A stretch of 64,000 nt of DNA from Bacteroidetes bacterium 2013_40CM_41_45 (lineage in GTDB: Bacteria > Bacteroidota > Bacteroidia > AKYH767-A > 2013-40CM-41-45), in assembly GCA_002215675.1 (NCBI GenBank), contig NGFH01000011.1:186001-250000 (forward strand). The letters are read 5' to 3'. The notes beneath the pieces are model-generated. The model saw only the letters and a program-made list of their open reading frames with translations. It was not told the DNA's origin and did not search any database. A program made the translations under genes and the position numbers. Shown piece after piece: positions 25,970-36,400 of the stretch. How positions within the stretch are numbered: position 1 is the stretch's first letter; each line of letters begins with the position of its first letter.

Positions 25970-28900
25970 CTAGATTTTAATAATCTTTCGATTCATAAAT
26001 CCGTTACCGGTATTTATCCTCACAAAGTAAACTCCAACAGAATATCCTTTCATATTAATCTGAACAGATTGCTTTCCTGATTTAGAAATTTCTTTCGTGT
26101 ACATAATATTTCCAAGCATATCCAACAGCTCGACCTTGTTGTCAATTATTGAATTAGCATTTATAGAAACGGTAATAATATCACCCGATGGATTAGGGTA
26201 AACATTCATTTCGGATGTATTGCCTGCCGGTGCATCTATTCCGACATTAAGCATTGAAATATTTATGTTGTCGAGATAAAGATAATTACCATACTCACAT
26301 TTGTTTTCAAAGCCGAACTGAACATCATTATATATAGTGAGAGCATTTAATTGTATGGTATCTGTATGCCATTCAGTCGCGGCGGGAACAAACCGGTTTG
26401 TAGTAGGCACTGCTGTTGCCAGCTGACTGCCGCCTTTCGTCCACAGCGTATGTTTTGTGATGGCGCAATCCGTAGTATAAAATATTATCAGCGTATCAGC
26501 ATACCCGGGATATTCAGCATATGCATGGTCGAAATGCAAAACCGGCAGCTGGGTAACGGTGAGGTCATATGGAGGAGTCAACAACACATCCAGCGTGCCG
26601 AAGCTGTAATAATCATAGTTGTTTATTCTTGTGCAGTTCAAACTGTTTCCATAAGCGCCTACTCCTCCAACCTGTTCCCAGGTAATGCTGTAATCAGTAT
26701 TGAGTAATTTCCAGTTAGCGGGAGGAAACCCGCTCGTTTCAAAGCCTTCGGCAAGAGGCCACGGTTGTGTAGACGGGAAAGCAACAGTGATGAAAGATGT
26801 CTGAACCACGGTATCTGTTCCCCAGATATTATAAGCAACCAGGGAAACAGGATAAACTCCGGGAGTATAGTAAGTAACAGAAGGATTTTGTTGTGATGAA
26901 ATGGCCGGGATACCGCCGGGAAAATTCCAGTGCCATTGGGCAATAGAATTTGTGGAGTGGTCGGTGAAGACAATGGTCTCACCCGGGCAAACTGCAGTTC
27001 TGTCTGCCGTAAATGCAGCAACGGGAGGAACAGAAAGAGGAACATACAGGCCGGACTCCCACATTCCACGGCCGTAGGTAGCGGCCCTTATTTTTCCGGT
27101 AGGATAATTAATTTCCAGTTCATCAACAATCACATTTGGAAGCCCGTCAAAAAATGGCTGCCAGTTTGCGAGGGTGGTATCTCTGTAAAATACTCCTACA
27201 TCTGTCCCGATATATAATCCATCGTAAGAATTGTTTTGGTAAAGAATGCAGTTCACCGGCAGGTTGGGAAGATTGCCGGAATAGTTAAACCAGTTAGCGC
27301 CTCCGTCATATGAGCCATACACTTTAACACCTCCGTAATATCCTGAAAAGCTTACCCACACCCTGTTAGGGTCGGTGTTGGAGATGGTGATATAAGTAAG
27401 GTAAGCCCATGGGAGCGGCAATCCTGCCGAGATATTATTCCAGGTTGTTCCGCCATCGGTAGTTACCCAAAGCGTATCATTTTTATTAACGTAAATAACA
27501 TTGGAATTGCCGGGTGCTATATTGAACGATGATATATTTCCGTAATAATTAAAAGCAGAAATAGAATCCCACGTTGCGCCTGCATCGGTGCTTTTCCAGA
27601 GGTTAACATAGCCCGCATAAATAACTTGGTGATTATTGGGGTCTAACATATATGGAGTATCCCATGCACCGCCTCCATTGTTGGGGGGCGCAATTCCATA
27701 GTAAGATAATCCGCCATCAGTTGATTTATTCAACCCGCCTCCCTGTGATTCAGTATAGATGGTCTGAGAATTGGTCGGGTCAATCACACATTCAAAACCA
27801 TCGGCACCCTGAATGTGCGTCCATACATTATTCACCATTTTGATACAGCCATTATCCTGCGCACCGGCCGCCATCAGGTTAGCATTTTGGGGAGTTCCGC
27901 CCAAGCGATAGAATTGAGTTATCTGCAGCCCTTTGCTTAGGTCTGTCCAGGTGTTGCCGAAGTCTGTGCTTTTAAACACACCGCCATCGCATCCCACAAA
28001 CAGATTGTTTCCAAAGAAGCTCATGAAGTGTTGGTCGGCATGCACGTAGGGATAAATGCCCGAAGGATTATAACCCCAATGCGTAATGATATGCCATGCA
28101 ACTCCTCCGTCATTCGATTGCCAGATATTTACTCCTCCTGCATAAATAGTATTTGCATCCGTAGGTGAAACTTCAATGGTGGTGCTGTACCAACTTTGTC
28201 CTCCTCCATCACTTCCATCGGGCGCCCATCCAAACAGGTTAGGAGTTGTAGAGCGGGTAACAAAAGACATTCCTGAATCAACGGAGGCATACAAACCATA
28301 GAAGCCACTGTTAGAAGCATCGCCCGCAACAAGATAAACGAGATTCGGATTCGTGGGAGCTACAGCAATTCCATACCGCTGAACATTATTGACAGATGGT
28401 AATCCGTTGGTGACGTTTATAAATGTCTCCCCACCGTCAGTGGACCTGTAAAATGAATTTCCGGCAGCATATATAACAGAACTGTTGCCCGGCTTAAATT
28501 CCATGTCTCTTACATAAATACTTGCTTTCATCATCCAGGTAACTCCTGCGTCAACAGACTTAAATATTCCATCTCCTGTAGAGGCAAATAATACCGAGCT
28601 GCTTCCCGGCAGGAACATCAGCTTGCGGATTATTTTTCCCTGGATGGCCTGGTATCCCATTCCTGTTGCCGTCCAGGTATTTCCGTAGTCGGTAGATTTA
28701 AGGATGCCGATGGAATAATTATCTCCTGCATCGCTGTCACCTGTTCCGATAAAAATTATAGAAGGATTATTCGGGTCGATAGCAATAGATGAAACGCCAA
28801 CTACTGCGAGGTTGTCAGTTGTGCAGATATAATGCAGTCCTCCGTCAGCCGATTTCCAGAAGCCACCGGAAGGAGAGCCAACGTAAACCTTTAGTGAATC

Positions 28901-29344
28901 CGTAGGGTCTATAGCAACAACATTTATTCTACCAAGTCCGGGGTTATAGCTGTTCGTAAGCCAGCTAAACGGACCTAAAGGCACCCAGTTTCCACCTGAC
29001 CGGTCGGCATTATTATCCTGGTGAATGTTTTGCTTATATTTCTGAAACTCCGTCCATGCTTTGTCTGCTGGAAGACGTTCTCCTTTTGGATACACGCGCG
29101 GCTCTGTAAAATATTCCCACCGCTTGAAAACACTGTAGCCGGCCTGTTCATCATTTTCTTCTTCGCCGGAAAGCAAATTTTGGTTTCGCGCAGATGCCTC
29201 TTTGCTTTTCCAATAATTATTAAATTCTTTTTGAACTGAATAGAAGTTGCTGTTTTTATCCTGCATCATCTTTACCCATTGCTGGGCAGATGCGTAGTTG
29301 ACAAGGATTAAGATTATAAAAACAAAAAAGTAGATTTTTTTCAT
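25970..29344 (-). CDS. Large VPS10/Asp-box propeller protein with PKD and T9SS domains
   Basis: 1124 aa, secreted. The signal peptide covers 1-20. Many blades follow with Asp-box-like motifs (STDYGNTWTATG, SVDAGVTWMMKA, STDGGETFINVT, SNDGGVAWHIIT), covering about 130-780 and typical of sortilin/BNR propellers. A PKD domain (PPVAAFTADRTAVCPGETIV, about 790-870), a jelly-roll-like domain and a T9SS sorting domain (EMNVYPNPSGDI...FMNRKIIKI) complete it. The function may be carbohydrate or protein binding; no catalytic residues are evident. It stands alone on its strand. Confidence 0.85.
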   Translation of the reverse strand: MKKIYFFVFIILILVNYASAQQWVKMMQDKNSNFYSVQKEFNNYWKSKEASARNQNLLSGEEENDEQAGYSVFKRWEYFTEPRVYPKGERLPADKAWTEFQKYKQNIHQDNNADRSGGNWVPLGPFSWLTNSYNPGLGRINVVAIDPTDSLKVYVGSPSGGFWKSADGGLHYICTTDNLAVVGVSSIAIDPNNPSIIFIGTGDSDAGDNYSIGILKSTDYGNTWTATGMGYQAIQGKIIRKLMFLPGSSSVLFASTGDGIFKSVDAGVTWMMKASIYVRDMEFKPGNSSVIYAAGNSFYRSTDGGETFINVTNGLPSVNNVQRYGIAVAPTNPNLVYLVAGDASNSGFYGLYASVDSGMSFVTRSTTPNLFGWAPDGSDGGGQSWYSTTIEVSPTDANTIYAGGVNIWQSNDGGVAWHIITHWGYNPSGIYPYVHADQHFMSFFGNNLFVGCDGGVFKSTDFGNTWTDLSKGLQITQFYRLGGTPQNANLMAAGAQDNGCIKMVNNVWTHIQGADGFECVIDPTNSQTIYTESQGGGLNKSTDGGLSYYGIAPPNNGGGAWDTPYMLDPNNHQVIYAGYVNLWKSTDAGATWDSISAFNYYGNISSFNIAPGNSNVIYVNKNDTLWVTTDGGTTWNNISAGLPLPWAYLTYITISNTDPNRVWVSFSGYYGGVKVYGSYDGGANWFNYSGNLPNLPVNCILYQNNSYDGLYIGTDVGVFYRDTTLANWQPFFDGLPNVIVDELEINYPTGKIRAATYGRGMWESGLYVPLSVPPVAAFTADRTAVCPGETIVFTDHSTNSIAQWHWNFPGGIPAISSQQNPSVTYYTPGVYPVSLVAYNIWGTDTVVQTSFITVAFPSTQPWPLAEGFETSGFPPANWKLLNTDYSITWEQVGGVGAYGNSLNCTRINNYDYYSFGTLDVLLTPPYDLTVTQLPVLHFDHAYAEYPGYADTLIIFYTTDCAITKHTLWTKGGSQLATAVPTTNRFVPAATEWHTDTIQLNALTIYNDVQFGFENKCEYGNYLYLDNINISMLNVGIDAPAGNTSEMNVYPNPSGDIITVSINANSIIDNKVELLDMLGNIMYTKEISKSGKQSVQINMKGYSVGVYFVRINTGNGFMNRKIIKI

Positions 29345-29454
29345 GTCCGTTTATTTGTTGCAACACAAATGTAATTAATAAAACAGCTTCGCTTGCCCGC
29401 ATGGTGGAAAAGGAAAATTTTTCTATGCTGATTATTCTTTTTTGCGAAGTTTGC

Positions 29455-29560
29455 TTGAATTGGCGGCATCCTTGGAAACGAAATTAAAATCGGTTCTCAC
29501 CTATTCCCACTGGCGGAAACATAAAAGAGGAAGTTCCAAATACTTTTTAAAAGCAATCTG
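29455..29560 (+). pseudogene. Decayed 3' fragment of a LytTR regulator gene
   Basis: The stretch GGAAACGAAATTAAAATCGG and what follows (GTTCTCACCTATTCCCACTGG, AAAAGAGGAAGTTCCAAATA) aligns over about 90 bp with the end of the LytTR gene at 22.6 kb (GGTAACGAAATAAAAATTGG, GAAAGAGGAAGTGCTCAATA). The frame is broken by substitutions and a stop. No receiver domain remains. Confidence 0.7.
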
Positions 29561-29564
29561 AATA

Positions 29565-30245
29565 TCAGTCTGTGATGTATTTTATTTCCTGATTTTGTAA
29601 AAATTTCTTTTTGTATTTGATGGTTGTGAGCGTGATTATTATTGCACCAACAACGGTTGGCGAAAGCCAGACCAGCAACGGAGGAAGAAAATTAATATTG
29701 ACCACCAGAAAGGCGGTAACTGCGGCAATGTAAGCTGCACCAAAGCCCTGGAAATGAGAAAAAAGCCAGTGCTGTTTTTCTTTTGGCAGAATAAAAAAAC
29801 GCCTCAGCCAATTGAATGAATACATAAGGCCAATGCTGCCGAAAACAATTCCGGTAAAACCAAAATAGTTTTTCTGAAAAACATTGTACAATCCCCAAAC
29901 TAAAATTGAAATGTTAAAGATAGTGGGAATAACTCCGATGAGCCAGTCAACGGTTTTAGGCTTAATGGTTCCGGTAAATAATTTTTTCAGGTAAAGCGAG
30001 CGGTAACCGATTGCAACTAATTGGTAGCTGAAGAATGCAATCATGAGCAAAAAGGAATTTGGATGGGCCAATGAAAGATAAACGGCCGAAGCGCTTGATG
30101 CTGTCATTCCCCAAAAGAAAAATTTACCTGCGGTGCGATGTATCGGTGAGCCCTTTACGTTAAGCATAGCAATGAAACCCGCAGTAAGAGCTGTGCCGCC
30201 TCCCCCAATGTGAAGAATTAAAAAAACTGTAAAAAGTGTATTCAA
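29565..30245 (-). CDS. DUF2306-like seven-helix membrane protein
   Basis: 226 aa with about seven hydrophobic helices. LFTVFLILHIGGGGTALTAG with a His in helix 1, GSPIHRTAGKFFFWGM and the conserved-looking HWLFSHFQGFGAAYIAAVTA with further His residues resemble DUF2306/predicted membrane proteins that may bind haem or metal. The function is unknown. It is divergent from the ester-cyclase gene. Confidence 0.6.
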   Translation of the reverse strand: MNTLFTVFLILHIGGGGTALTAGFIAMLNVKGSPIHRTAGKFFFWGMTASSASAVYLSLAHPNSFLLMIAFFSYQLVAIGYRSLYLKKLFTGTIKPKTVDWLIGVIPTIFNISILVWGLYNVFQKNYFGFTGIVFGSIGLMYSFNWLRRFFILPKEKQHWLFSHFQGFGAAYIAAVTAFLVVNINFLPPLLVWLSPTVVGAIIITLTTIKYKKKFLQNQEIKYITD

Positions 30246-30332
30246 GCAGTAATATTAAAAATATGATTCAGACGGTGAAGTTAGAAAATGAAACTGAAGG
30301 GTTACAGTTCCTGCTGAGTGGAAATTCTTGGC

Positions 30333-30363
30333 TTTGATTTCTCCTCGTATTCACTTACTTTTG
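30333..30363 (+). promoter_or_regulatory. Bacteroidota sigma-ABfr-type promoter
   Basis: TTTG, 19 bp, TACTTTTG: an exact match to the TTTG-N19-TAnnTTTG Bacteroidota consensus. The -7 box is 26 bp before the ATG of the SnoaL-like gene. Confidence 0.65.
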
Positions 30364-30389
30364 ATACCCCCAATTAAAAATCAATTAAC

Positions 30390-30797
30390 ATGACACCAAA
30401 AGAATTTGCAACCAAATGGTTCAGCGCTATTGACGCAAAGAACTACGATGCTTTAAAAAGCATGCTTAGCAGCAGCCATCGCTTCAGTAACCCGGCAACG
30501 CCGCAACCGCTTGGCGTTGATGAACACATTGGCATGATACAAGGAATGATGGGCGCTTTCACAGGCGCTCATACCATTGAACAACTCATCAGCGAAGGCG
30601 AATGGGTTGTTTGCCGCGGACGCTGGTCTGGAAAACATACAGGCGAATTCCAAGGCATTCCTGCTACAGGAAAGCCTGTCGATTTTACTATCACCGACAT
30701 TATGCACGTTGTTGACGGCAAGCTGGTTGAAGAGTTTATGGAATGGAATGCCATGACTCTGATGACCCAGATTGGAGCAGTGCCGCAATTGGCATGA
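30390..30797 (+). CDS. SnoaL-like / NTF2-fold ester cyclase family protein
   Basis: 135 aa. KEFATKWFSAIDAKNYDALK, the HRFSNPATPQPLG core, WVVCRGRWSGKHTGEFQGIP and VDFTITDIMHVVDGKLVEEF follow the SnoaL-like (NTF2) pattern. It is a small cytoplasmic protein and the substrate is unknown. It has its own promoter and probably starts a run of small genes ending in an ECF42-like sigma factor. Confidence 0.8.
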   Translation: MTPKEFATKWFSAIDAKNYDALKSMLSSSHRFSNPATPQPLGVDEHIGMIQGMMGAFTGAHTIEQLISEGEWVVCRGRWSGKHTGEFQGIPATGKPVDFTITDIMHVVDGKLVEEFMEWNAMTLMTQIGAVPQLA

Positions 30798-30872
30798 GAG
30801 GCTAAAGTTCAATGTTGAAATTCTAAGTTGGCGCTTATAAAAGAAGCGCTGTGATATTTTATTGAATTAACT

Positions 30873-31244
30873 ATGCCATACAACGAAAAATTAGCTGACA
30901 GGACGAGAGAAATAATTTCGCCCGCGCATAAAAATGTAGAGGAGAAAAAAATGTTTGGCGGCTTATGCTTTATGGTCAATGATAAAATGTGTGTAGGTGT
31001 GGAGCAGGAACGCCTCCTGGTTCGCCTCGACCCTGCCCGTTATGATGAGGTGATGGAAAAAGAAGGATGCAAGCCAATGAACTTTACCGGAAAACCAATG
31101 AAGGGATTTGTATTTGTTGATGCTGATGTGTTGAAGACCAAAAAGCAGCTGGAATATTGGGTTGGCCTTGCCCTTGAATTTAACAAGCGGGCAAAAGCCT
31201 CAAGTAAGAAAAAGCCCGCTGCAGGGAAGGGAAGGAAAAAATAA
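30873..31244 (+). CDS. TfoX N-terminal domain protein
   Basis: 123 aa. MFGGLCFMVNDKMCVGVEQE, LLVRLDPARYDEVMEKEGC and MKGFVFVDADVLKTKKQLEY match the TfoX_N fold of small proteins related to the competence regulator N-terminus. The C-terminal domain is absent; a Lys/Ala-rich tail replaces it. It often neighbours DGPF/sigma modules in Bacteroidota. Confidence 0.85.
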   Translation: MPYNEKLADRTREIISPAHKNVEEKKMFGGLCFMVNDKMCVGVEQERLLVRLDPARYDEVMEKEGCKPMNFTGKPMKGFVFVDADVLKTKKQLEYWVGLALEFNKRAKASSKKKPAAGKGRKK

Positions 31245-31331
31245 TTTTCAGGTTGGTGTCCGGTTTCCGGAAGTTCATTCGTTATAGAGGCATAAAACAA
31301 TTAAACACTAACCTTTAAAAACAAAATCAAA

Positions 31332-31673
31332 ATGGAAAAATTCTTGTATTTATTCAGAGGCGGCATGGCATCGGAGGAGGCCGCAAATGTTCCCCAGGAA
31401 CACATGCAGAAATGGATGAAGTGGATGGAATCACTCGGACAAAAAGGAATTCTTGTTGGCGGTGAACCGCTTCAACCCACCGGCAAGCAAGTGAACGGCT
31501 CGAAGAAAACTGTCATCGATGGCCCTTTTGTTGAAGCGAAAGAACTGGTAGGTGGCTATCTTATAGTTAATGCAAAAGACATTAACCAGGCCGTTGAGAT
31601 TTCAAAAGACTGCCCCATTTTTGAATTGGACGGAAAGCTTGAAGTGCGCCCCATTCAGAAAATGGAAGTATAA
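31332..31673 (+). CDS. YCII-related (DGPF) protein, copy 1
   Basis: 113 aa. KFLYLFRGGMASEEAANVPQ, MQKWMKWMESLGQKGILVGG and the family motif DGPFVEAKELVGGYLIV define the YCII/DGPF domain. These ferredoxin-like proteins are genetically tied to ECF42 sigma factors. It is about 80% identical to the next gene, so the pair is a tandem duplication. The function is unknown. Confidence 0.88.
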   Translation: MEKFLYLFRGGMASEEAANVPQEHMQKWMKWMESLGQKGILVGGEPLQPTGKQVNGSKKTVIDGPFVEAKELVGGYLIVNAKDINQAVEISKDCPIFELDGKLEVRPIQKMEV

Positions 31674-31736
31674 TTTTAAAATATCATCAACATTAACTAA
31701 ACATTCAAACAGTAACTCTTAAAAACAAAAATCACA

Positions 31737-32087
31737 ATGGAAAAATTCATGTATTTATTCAGAGGCGGTGACAATCACGCCTATAATGCAAATGATTCAG
31801 AAGTTGCGGCTCAAAACATGCAGAGGTGGGTAAAGTGGATGGAATCACTCGGGCAAAAAGGAATTCTTGTTGACGGTGAACCGCTTCAGCCTACGGGCAA
31901 GCAGGTAAACGGCTCAAAGAAAACTATCATCGATGGCCCTTTCGTTGAAGCGAAGGAACTTGTTGGAGGTTACCTTATCGTAAATGCGAAAGACATTAAC
32001 GATGCGGTTGAGATTTCAAAAGGATGTCCCATTTTTGATGAGAACGGAAAAGTGGAAGTCCGTCCGATTCAGAAAATGGAAATGTAA
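31737..32087 (+). CDS. YCII-related (DGPF) protein, copy 2
   Basis: 116 aa, a close paralogue of the upstream gene with a small insertion (GDNHAYNANDSEV) after the first strand. It contains IDGPFVEAKELVGGYLIVNA. It ends 5 bp before the sigma factor gene. The spacers before both copies are alike (ATCAACATTAACTAAACATT / ACAATTAAACACTAACC), as expected of duplication including the leader. Confidence 0.88.
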   Translation: MEKFMYLFRGGDNHAYNANDSEVAAQNMQRWVKWMESLGQKGILVDGEPLQPTGKQVNGSKKTIIDGPFVEAKELVGGYLIVNAKDINDAVEISKGCPIFDENGKVEVRPIQKMEM

Positions 32088-32092
32088 TCCTG

Positions 32093-33358
32093 ATGTCCCA
32101 TCCGGGCAATTCAGAAGCATATAAAACAGTGGACCATCTTTTTCGCCACGAGGCGGGAAAGATGGTTTCTGCTTTAACACACCTGTTCGGCTTCCCCAAC
32201 ATTGAGCAGGCAGAAGATATTGTTCAGGATACTATTCTGAAAGCGCTTGAAATATGGAAGTGGGGAAAAATTCCGGAGAACCCGCAGGCGTGGCTTTACA
32301 AGACAGCAAAGAATAAAGCCATCGACATCATTCGCAGGGAAAAACTGAAATATAAAATCGAAAGTGAAATTGCAATCCTTCTCAAGTCAGAATATTCTCT
32401 TGCACCTAAAATAAATGAGATGTTTACAGAGGGAGAAATAAAAGACAGCCAGCTAAGGATGATGTTTGCCTGCTGCCATCCTTCCATTTCATCAGAAGCG
32501 CAAATTACGTTGATGCTGAAAACTCTTTGCGGGCTCAGCGTGCATGAAATAGCAAATGCTTTTCTCACCAATGAAGAAACGATAACCAAAAGGTTATACA
32601 GGACGAAGGAAAAAATCCGGGAAGAAAAAATTTCACTCGACTACCCGGGGGCTGATGTGATGCCTGCGCGCCTGGATGCCGTTCTCAAAACACTTTATCT
32701 TTTATTCAATGAAGGATACAGCTCTTCGCATCCTGAAAAGCTGATTCGCGAAGATTTGTGCGAGGAAGCCATACGTCTCGCCATTCTTCTTTCAGAAAAT
32801 GTCAAAACCAATCAGTCGCACGTCAATGCACTGCTTGCTCTTATGTGCTATCATGCCTCGCGTTTCGATACCCGTCTTGACGACAGCGGACTAATCATTC
32901 TCCTGAAAGACCAGGACAGAATGCAGTGGAATAAATTTCTCATCCAAAAAGGAAATGAATACATGACACGGGCGGCAGAGGGGGAAATGGTTCATGAGTT
33001 TCATATTGAAGCAGCAATTTCATCTCTTCATGCTAACGCGGCATCATTTGAAGAGACAGATTGGAAATTAATTCTAACGCTTTACGATTCACTTTTGAAT
33101 AGAACCAATAACCCGGTTGTCGCACTAAACCGCTGTCTTGTTCTTGGCGAACTGGAGGGCAGTGAAAAAGCTATTGAAGAGTTAAGAAAGATGAAGGAAC
33201 TGTCTGAAAATTGCCACTACAATACTTCCCTAGGAGAAATGTACCTGAAAGCGGGAAATCAAACAGAAGCAAAAAAATATTTCGGCAAAGCGCTGACGCT
33301 CACTACTTCCAACGCAGAGACAGAACTCATCACAAGAAAAATGAGCATGTGCGAATAA
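32093..33358 (+). CDS. ECF42-like sigma factor with C-terminal extension
   Basis: 421 aa. Sigma-70 region 2 (about 10-75: VDHLFRHEAGKMVSALTHLF, AEDIVQDTILKAL, AWLYKTAKNKAIDIIRR) is followed by region 4 (about 120-180: LTLKTL-type helix, LSVHEIANAFLTNEETITKR). A DUF6596/TPR-like extension covers about 185-421 (TLYLLFNEGYSSSHP, LNRCLVLGELEGSEKAIEEL). This architecture plus preceding DGPF genes is diagnostic of the ECF42 group, which works without a classical anti-sigma factor; the extension is thought to control activity. It probably regulates the DGPF genes themselves. Confidence 0.88.
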   Translation: MSHPGNSEAYKTVDHLFRHEAGKMVSALTHLFGFPNIEQAEDIVQDTILKALEIWKWGKIPENPQAWLYKTAKNKAIDIIRREKLKYKIESEIAILLKSEYSLAPKINEMFTEGEIKDSQLRMMFACCHPSISSEAQITLMLKTLCGLSVHEIANAFLTNEETITKRLYRTKEKIREEKISLDYPGADVMPARLDAVLKTLYLLFNEGYSSSHPEKLIREDLCEEAIRLAILLSENVKTNQSHVNALLALMCYHASRFDTRLDDSGLIILLKDQDRMQWNKFLIQKGNEYMTRAAEGEMVHEFHIEAAISSLHANAASFEETDWKLILTLYDSLLNRTNNPVVALNRCLVLGELEGSEKAIEELRKMKELSENCHYNTSLGEMYLKAGNQTEAKKYFGKALTLTTSNAETELITRKMSMCE

Positions 33359-33437
33359 AAAAATTCAGAGAATAAGAGATGCTCATCTTCTTTGAATTGC
33401 ATCAGCAATTTATTTATTTATCGAATAGCAGCTATAA

Positions 33438-36400
33438 TTATTGCTTATAAGTAACAAGCATCTTAAAGGGCTTGGAAAGAATCTGGTTTGAATTTGATGA
33501 TGAATTACCGACAACAATATTTGCGGGCGTAATAAAGAAACTGAAATCGTACCCCGAATTATAAGTATAAGAATGATGAATAAAACTTCCTGCAGTATAT
33601 TCAACCAACACATCCACCGAAAGAATTTTAGCGCTGTTCAACCCGTGAGCCACATTTACAGAACCGCCCTGTGAAGCTGCAGTGGTACCGGAGAATTCAA
33701 TAGTTTTAATTGCCGGTGCATTGCTTCCGAGTTTTGTATAGCCGTTCACTTCTAATTGTGTGGAGGGAGTTGTAGTTCCGATACCTACATTACCACTTGC
33801 ATCAATTCTCATTCTTTCAGTATCGTTGGTAGTTAATACAAAAGGAACACCTCCAATGCTTCCTGCATATACCTGGTTAGCCCAGCCGGGAGCAGTAGGA
33901 TTTGCATAGCCAAAGTGCCCCATGTTTGCTCCCGCTGAAGAGGTAAATATGGTTCCTGAATAACCGGAAGCATTTTGGTTTCTGAAAACTGTTGTTGGAA
34001 TACCCGCTGCATTATTTTCAACTTGCAATCTTACCCAGGGAGTGGTCGTCCCTATACCAACATCACCGTTTCCTTTAATGCGCATGTTTTCTGTGAACGC
34101 AGCGCTCGAACCATAACCAAAAGCGATATCATCAACAGGATTTGCAGAATGTATCTGAAAAAGATTTGACTGTATTCCCAAACCATAATGATTACCGGCT
34201 GCGCCCCATAAAGAAATTTTATCACCCACAGTACTACTAAAGCTTAAAGGATATGGCGGGTTGTTATTTGATATTCCAACATTACCGGTGGCATCAATGC
34301 GTACGCGTTCCTGGTCGTTGGTGGTGAGAACAAAAGGAATATTGCCAATGCTGCCTGCATACGCCAGGTTAGCCCAGCCCGAGGATGGATTACCATAACC
34401 GATGTGCGCCATGTTACCTGCCATTGAACCGAATATGGTTCCCGAATAACCGGCAGCGTTCTGGTTTCTAACATACGTTACCGGAACACCCGGGGCATTT
34501 GCTTCAACATGTAATCGCAGCCAGGGAGTGGTGGTTCCGATTCCGACATCTCCGTTTCGTGTGATTCTCATTTTTTCAGTTTGAGAACCGCCAGAAGTTT
34601 GGAACTGGATATTGCCTCGCATATTTCCGGGACTCACTGCACTATCAACTCCAAAAATCACTGCGCCCGTATTTGCAATTCCATTACCATCGTATGAACG
34701 ACCAACAACCACTCCCGACCATTGTCCATTGGCAGAAGCTGTCGGTGCAGCTAACGTTCCACCTGATTGGTCGAGCACAAGCTGTCCCCACGACCCTTGT
34801 GCAACGTGTATTTCTACATCACTGTTCAATCCGTTTTCGTCTGCAATAGAAAGTTTTGCATACGGATATAATGGAGGGGTATTGTTTGAGCTGACATTAA
34901 TTTTATTGTTTTGCTTTATGCGCATCACCTCACTGTTATTCGATTTGAAAACCACATCTTGGTTATCGGTTGTCCCCATAAAATTTGTTGCGGGTATAGT
35001 GCCTACATTGCCGGTTAGTCCCCATGCATTCACTGATGAACCGCTCGGTGCTTGCCATGATGCGAGCCCTGTCGCATCTGATACTAAAATTTTTCCGGCT
35101 CCTTGTGTGCCATCCGTTATTTTCATGCTTCCGTTTACCTCTAGCTTTGAGGTTGGCGTAATCGTACCTATCCCAACATTACCATTTCCTTTAATGCGCA
35201 TATTTTCTGTGAACGCAGCACTTGAACCATAACCAAAAGCAATATCATCAACGAAGTTTGCAGAATGTATTTGAAAAAGATTTCCTTGTATGCCAAGACC
35301 ATAGTGATTACCGGCCCCTCCCCATAGCGAGATTTTATCACCCACAGTACTGCTAAAGCTTAAAGGATATTGCGGGTTGTTATTTGATATTCCGACATTA
35401 CCGATGGCATCAATGCGCACGCGTTCCTGGTCGTTGGTAGTGAGAACAAAAGGAATATTGGCAATGCTGCCTGCATACGCCTGGTTAGACCAGCCGGGAG
35501 AAGAGGGGTTACCATAACCTATGTGCGCCATGTTACCTGCCATGGAGCCAAATATGGTTCCTGAGTAACCGGCGGCGTTCTGGTTTCTAACATATGTTGC
35601 CGGGACCCCCGGGGCATTTGCTTCAACATGCAATCGCAGCCAGGGATTATTCGTGCCTATCCCTATATTTCCATTATTACTGATCCGCATTTTTTCTGAA
35701 TTACCTCCTGCCGATGTTTGAAATTGAATATTGCCCGGAACATAACCCGAAGACACGATGCTATCTACACCAAAAATAATTGCAGAGTTATTCACATAAT
35801 TCGCTCCGTCATAACCGCGGCCCACGACAACTCCTGTCCAGTCACCGTTTTGAACAGCCGTGGGAGCTAAATTTGTATTCCTTGATTTATCAAAAACAAC
35901 CTGTGGATACCCTTTTACGTTTGGACCTCCACCTCCCGTTACAAATACTAAATCGCTTTTCGAGCCATTGCTGTCTGCAATTTCCACCCGCTCACTTCCT
36001 AAGGTCAGAAACGGAGCGGGAGTCCCGATTCGTGTCCGCTGGTTTTTTGAAATGGTGAGCGCCAGAATATTATTTGTCTTCATAACCAACTCCTGGTTGT
36101 CAGTGGTTCCTAAAAAATTTATTGCAGAATTCGTTCCTGCATTTCCTGTCAATCCCCAACCTGACGGAGCCGAAGGAGCTATGTAAATCCATGTCGTACC
36201 ATCGTAATAATAAAATCCAATCGTACCATCAGCCTGGTATACTAACATTCCTGCAGCCGTTGCATCAGGAGCAGAAAACATGGCTGTGCGCTGTGCCTGC
36301 GTCATCCTGGGAGCAAGAAATCCTTTTGAAGTAGAAGTCAGATCTAATAACGCTTTTGCGTTAGGAGTCGGATTATTGACGCCAATATTTTGGGCGTGTG

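Noticed and set aside
34612-35232. Plus-strand ORF of 206 aa
   Set aside because: It is antisense to the fiber-like gene, whose repeats give long open reverse frames.
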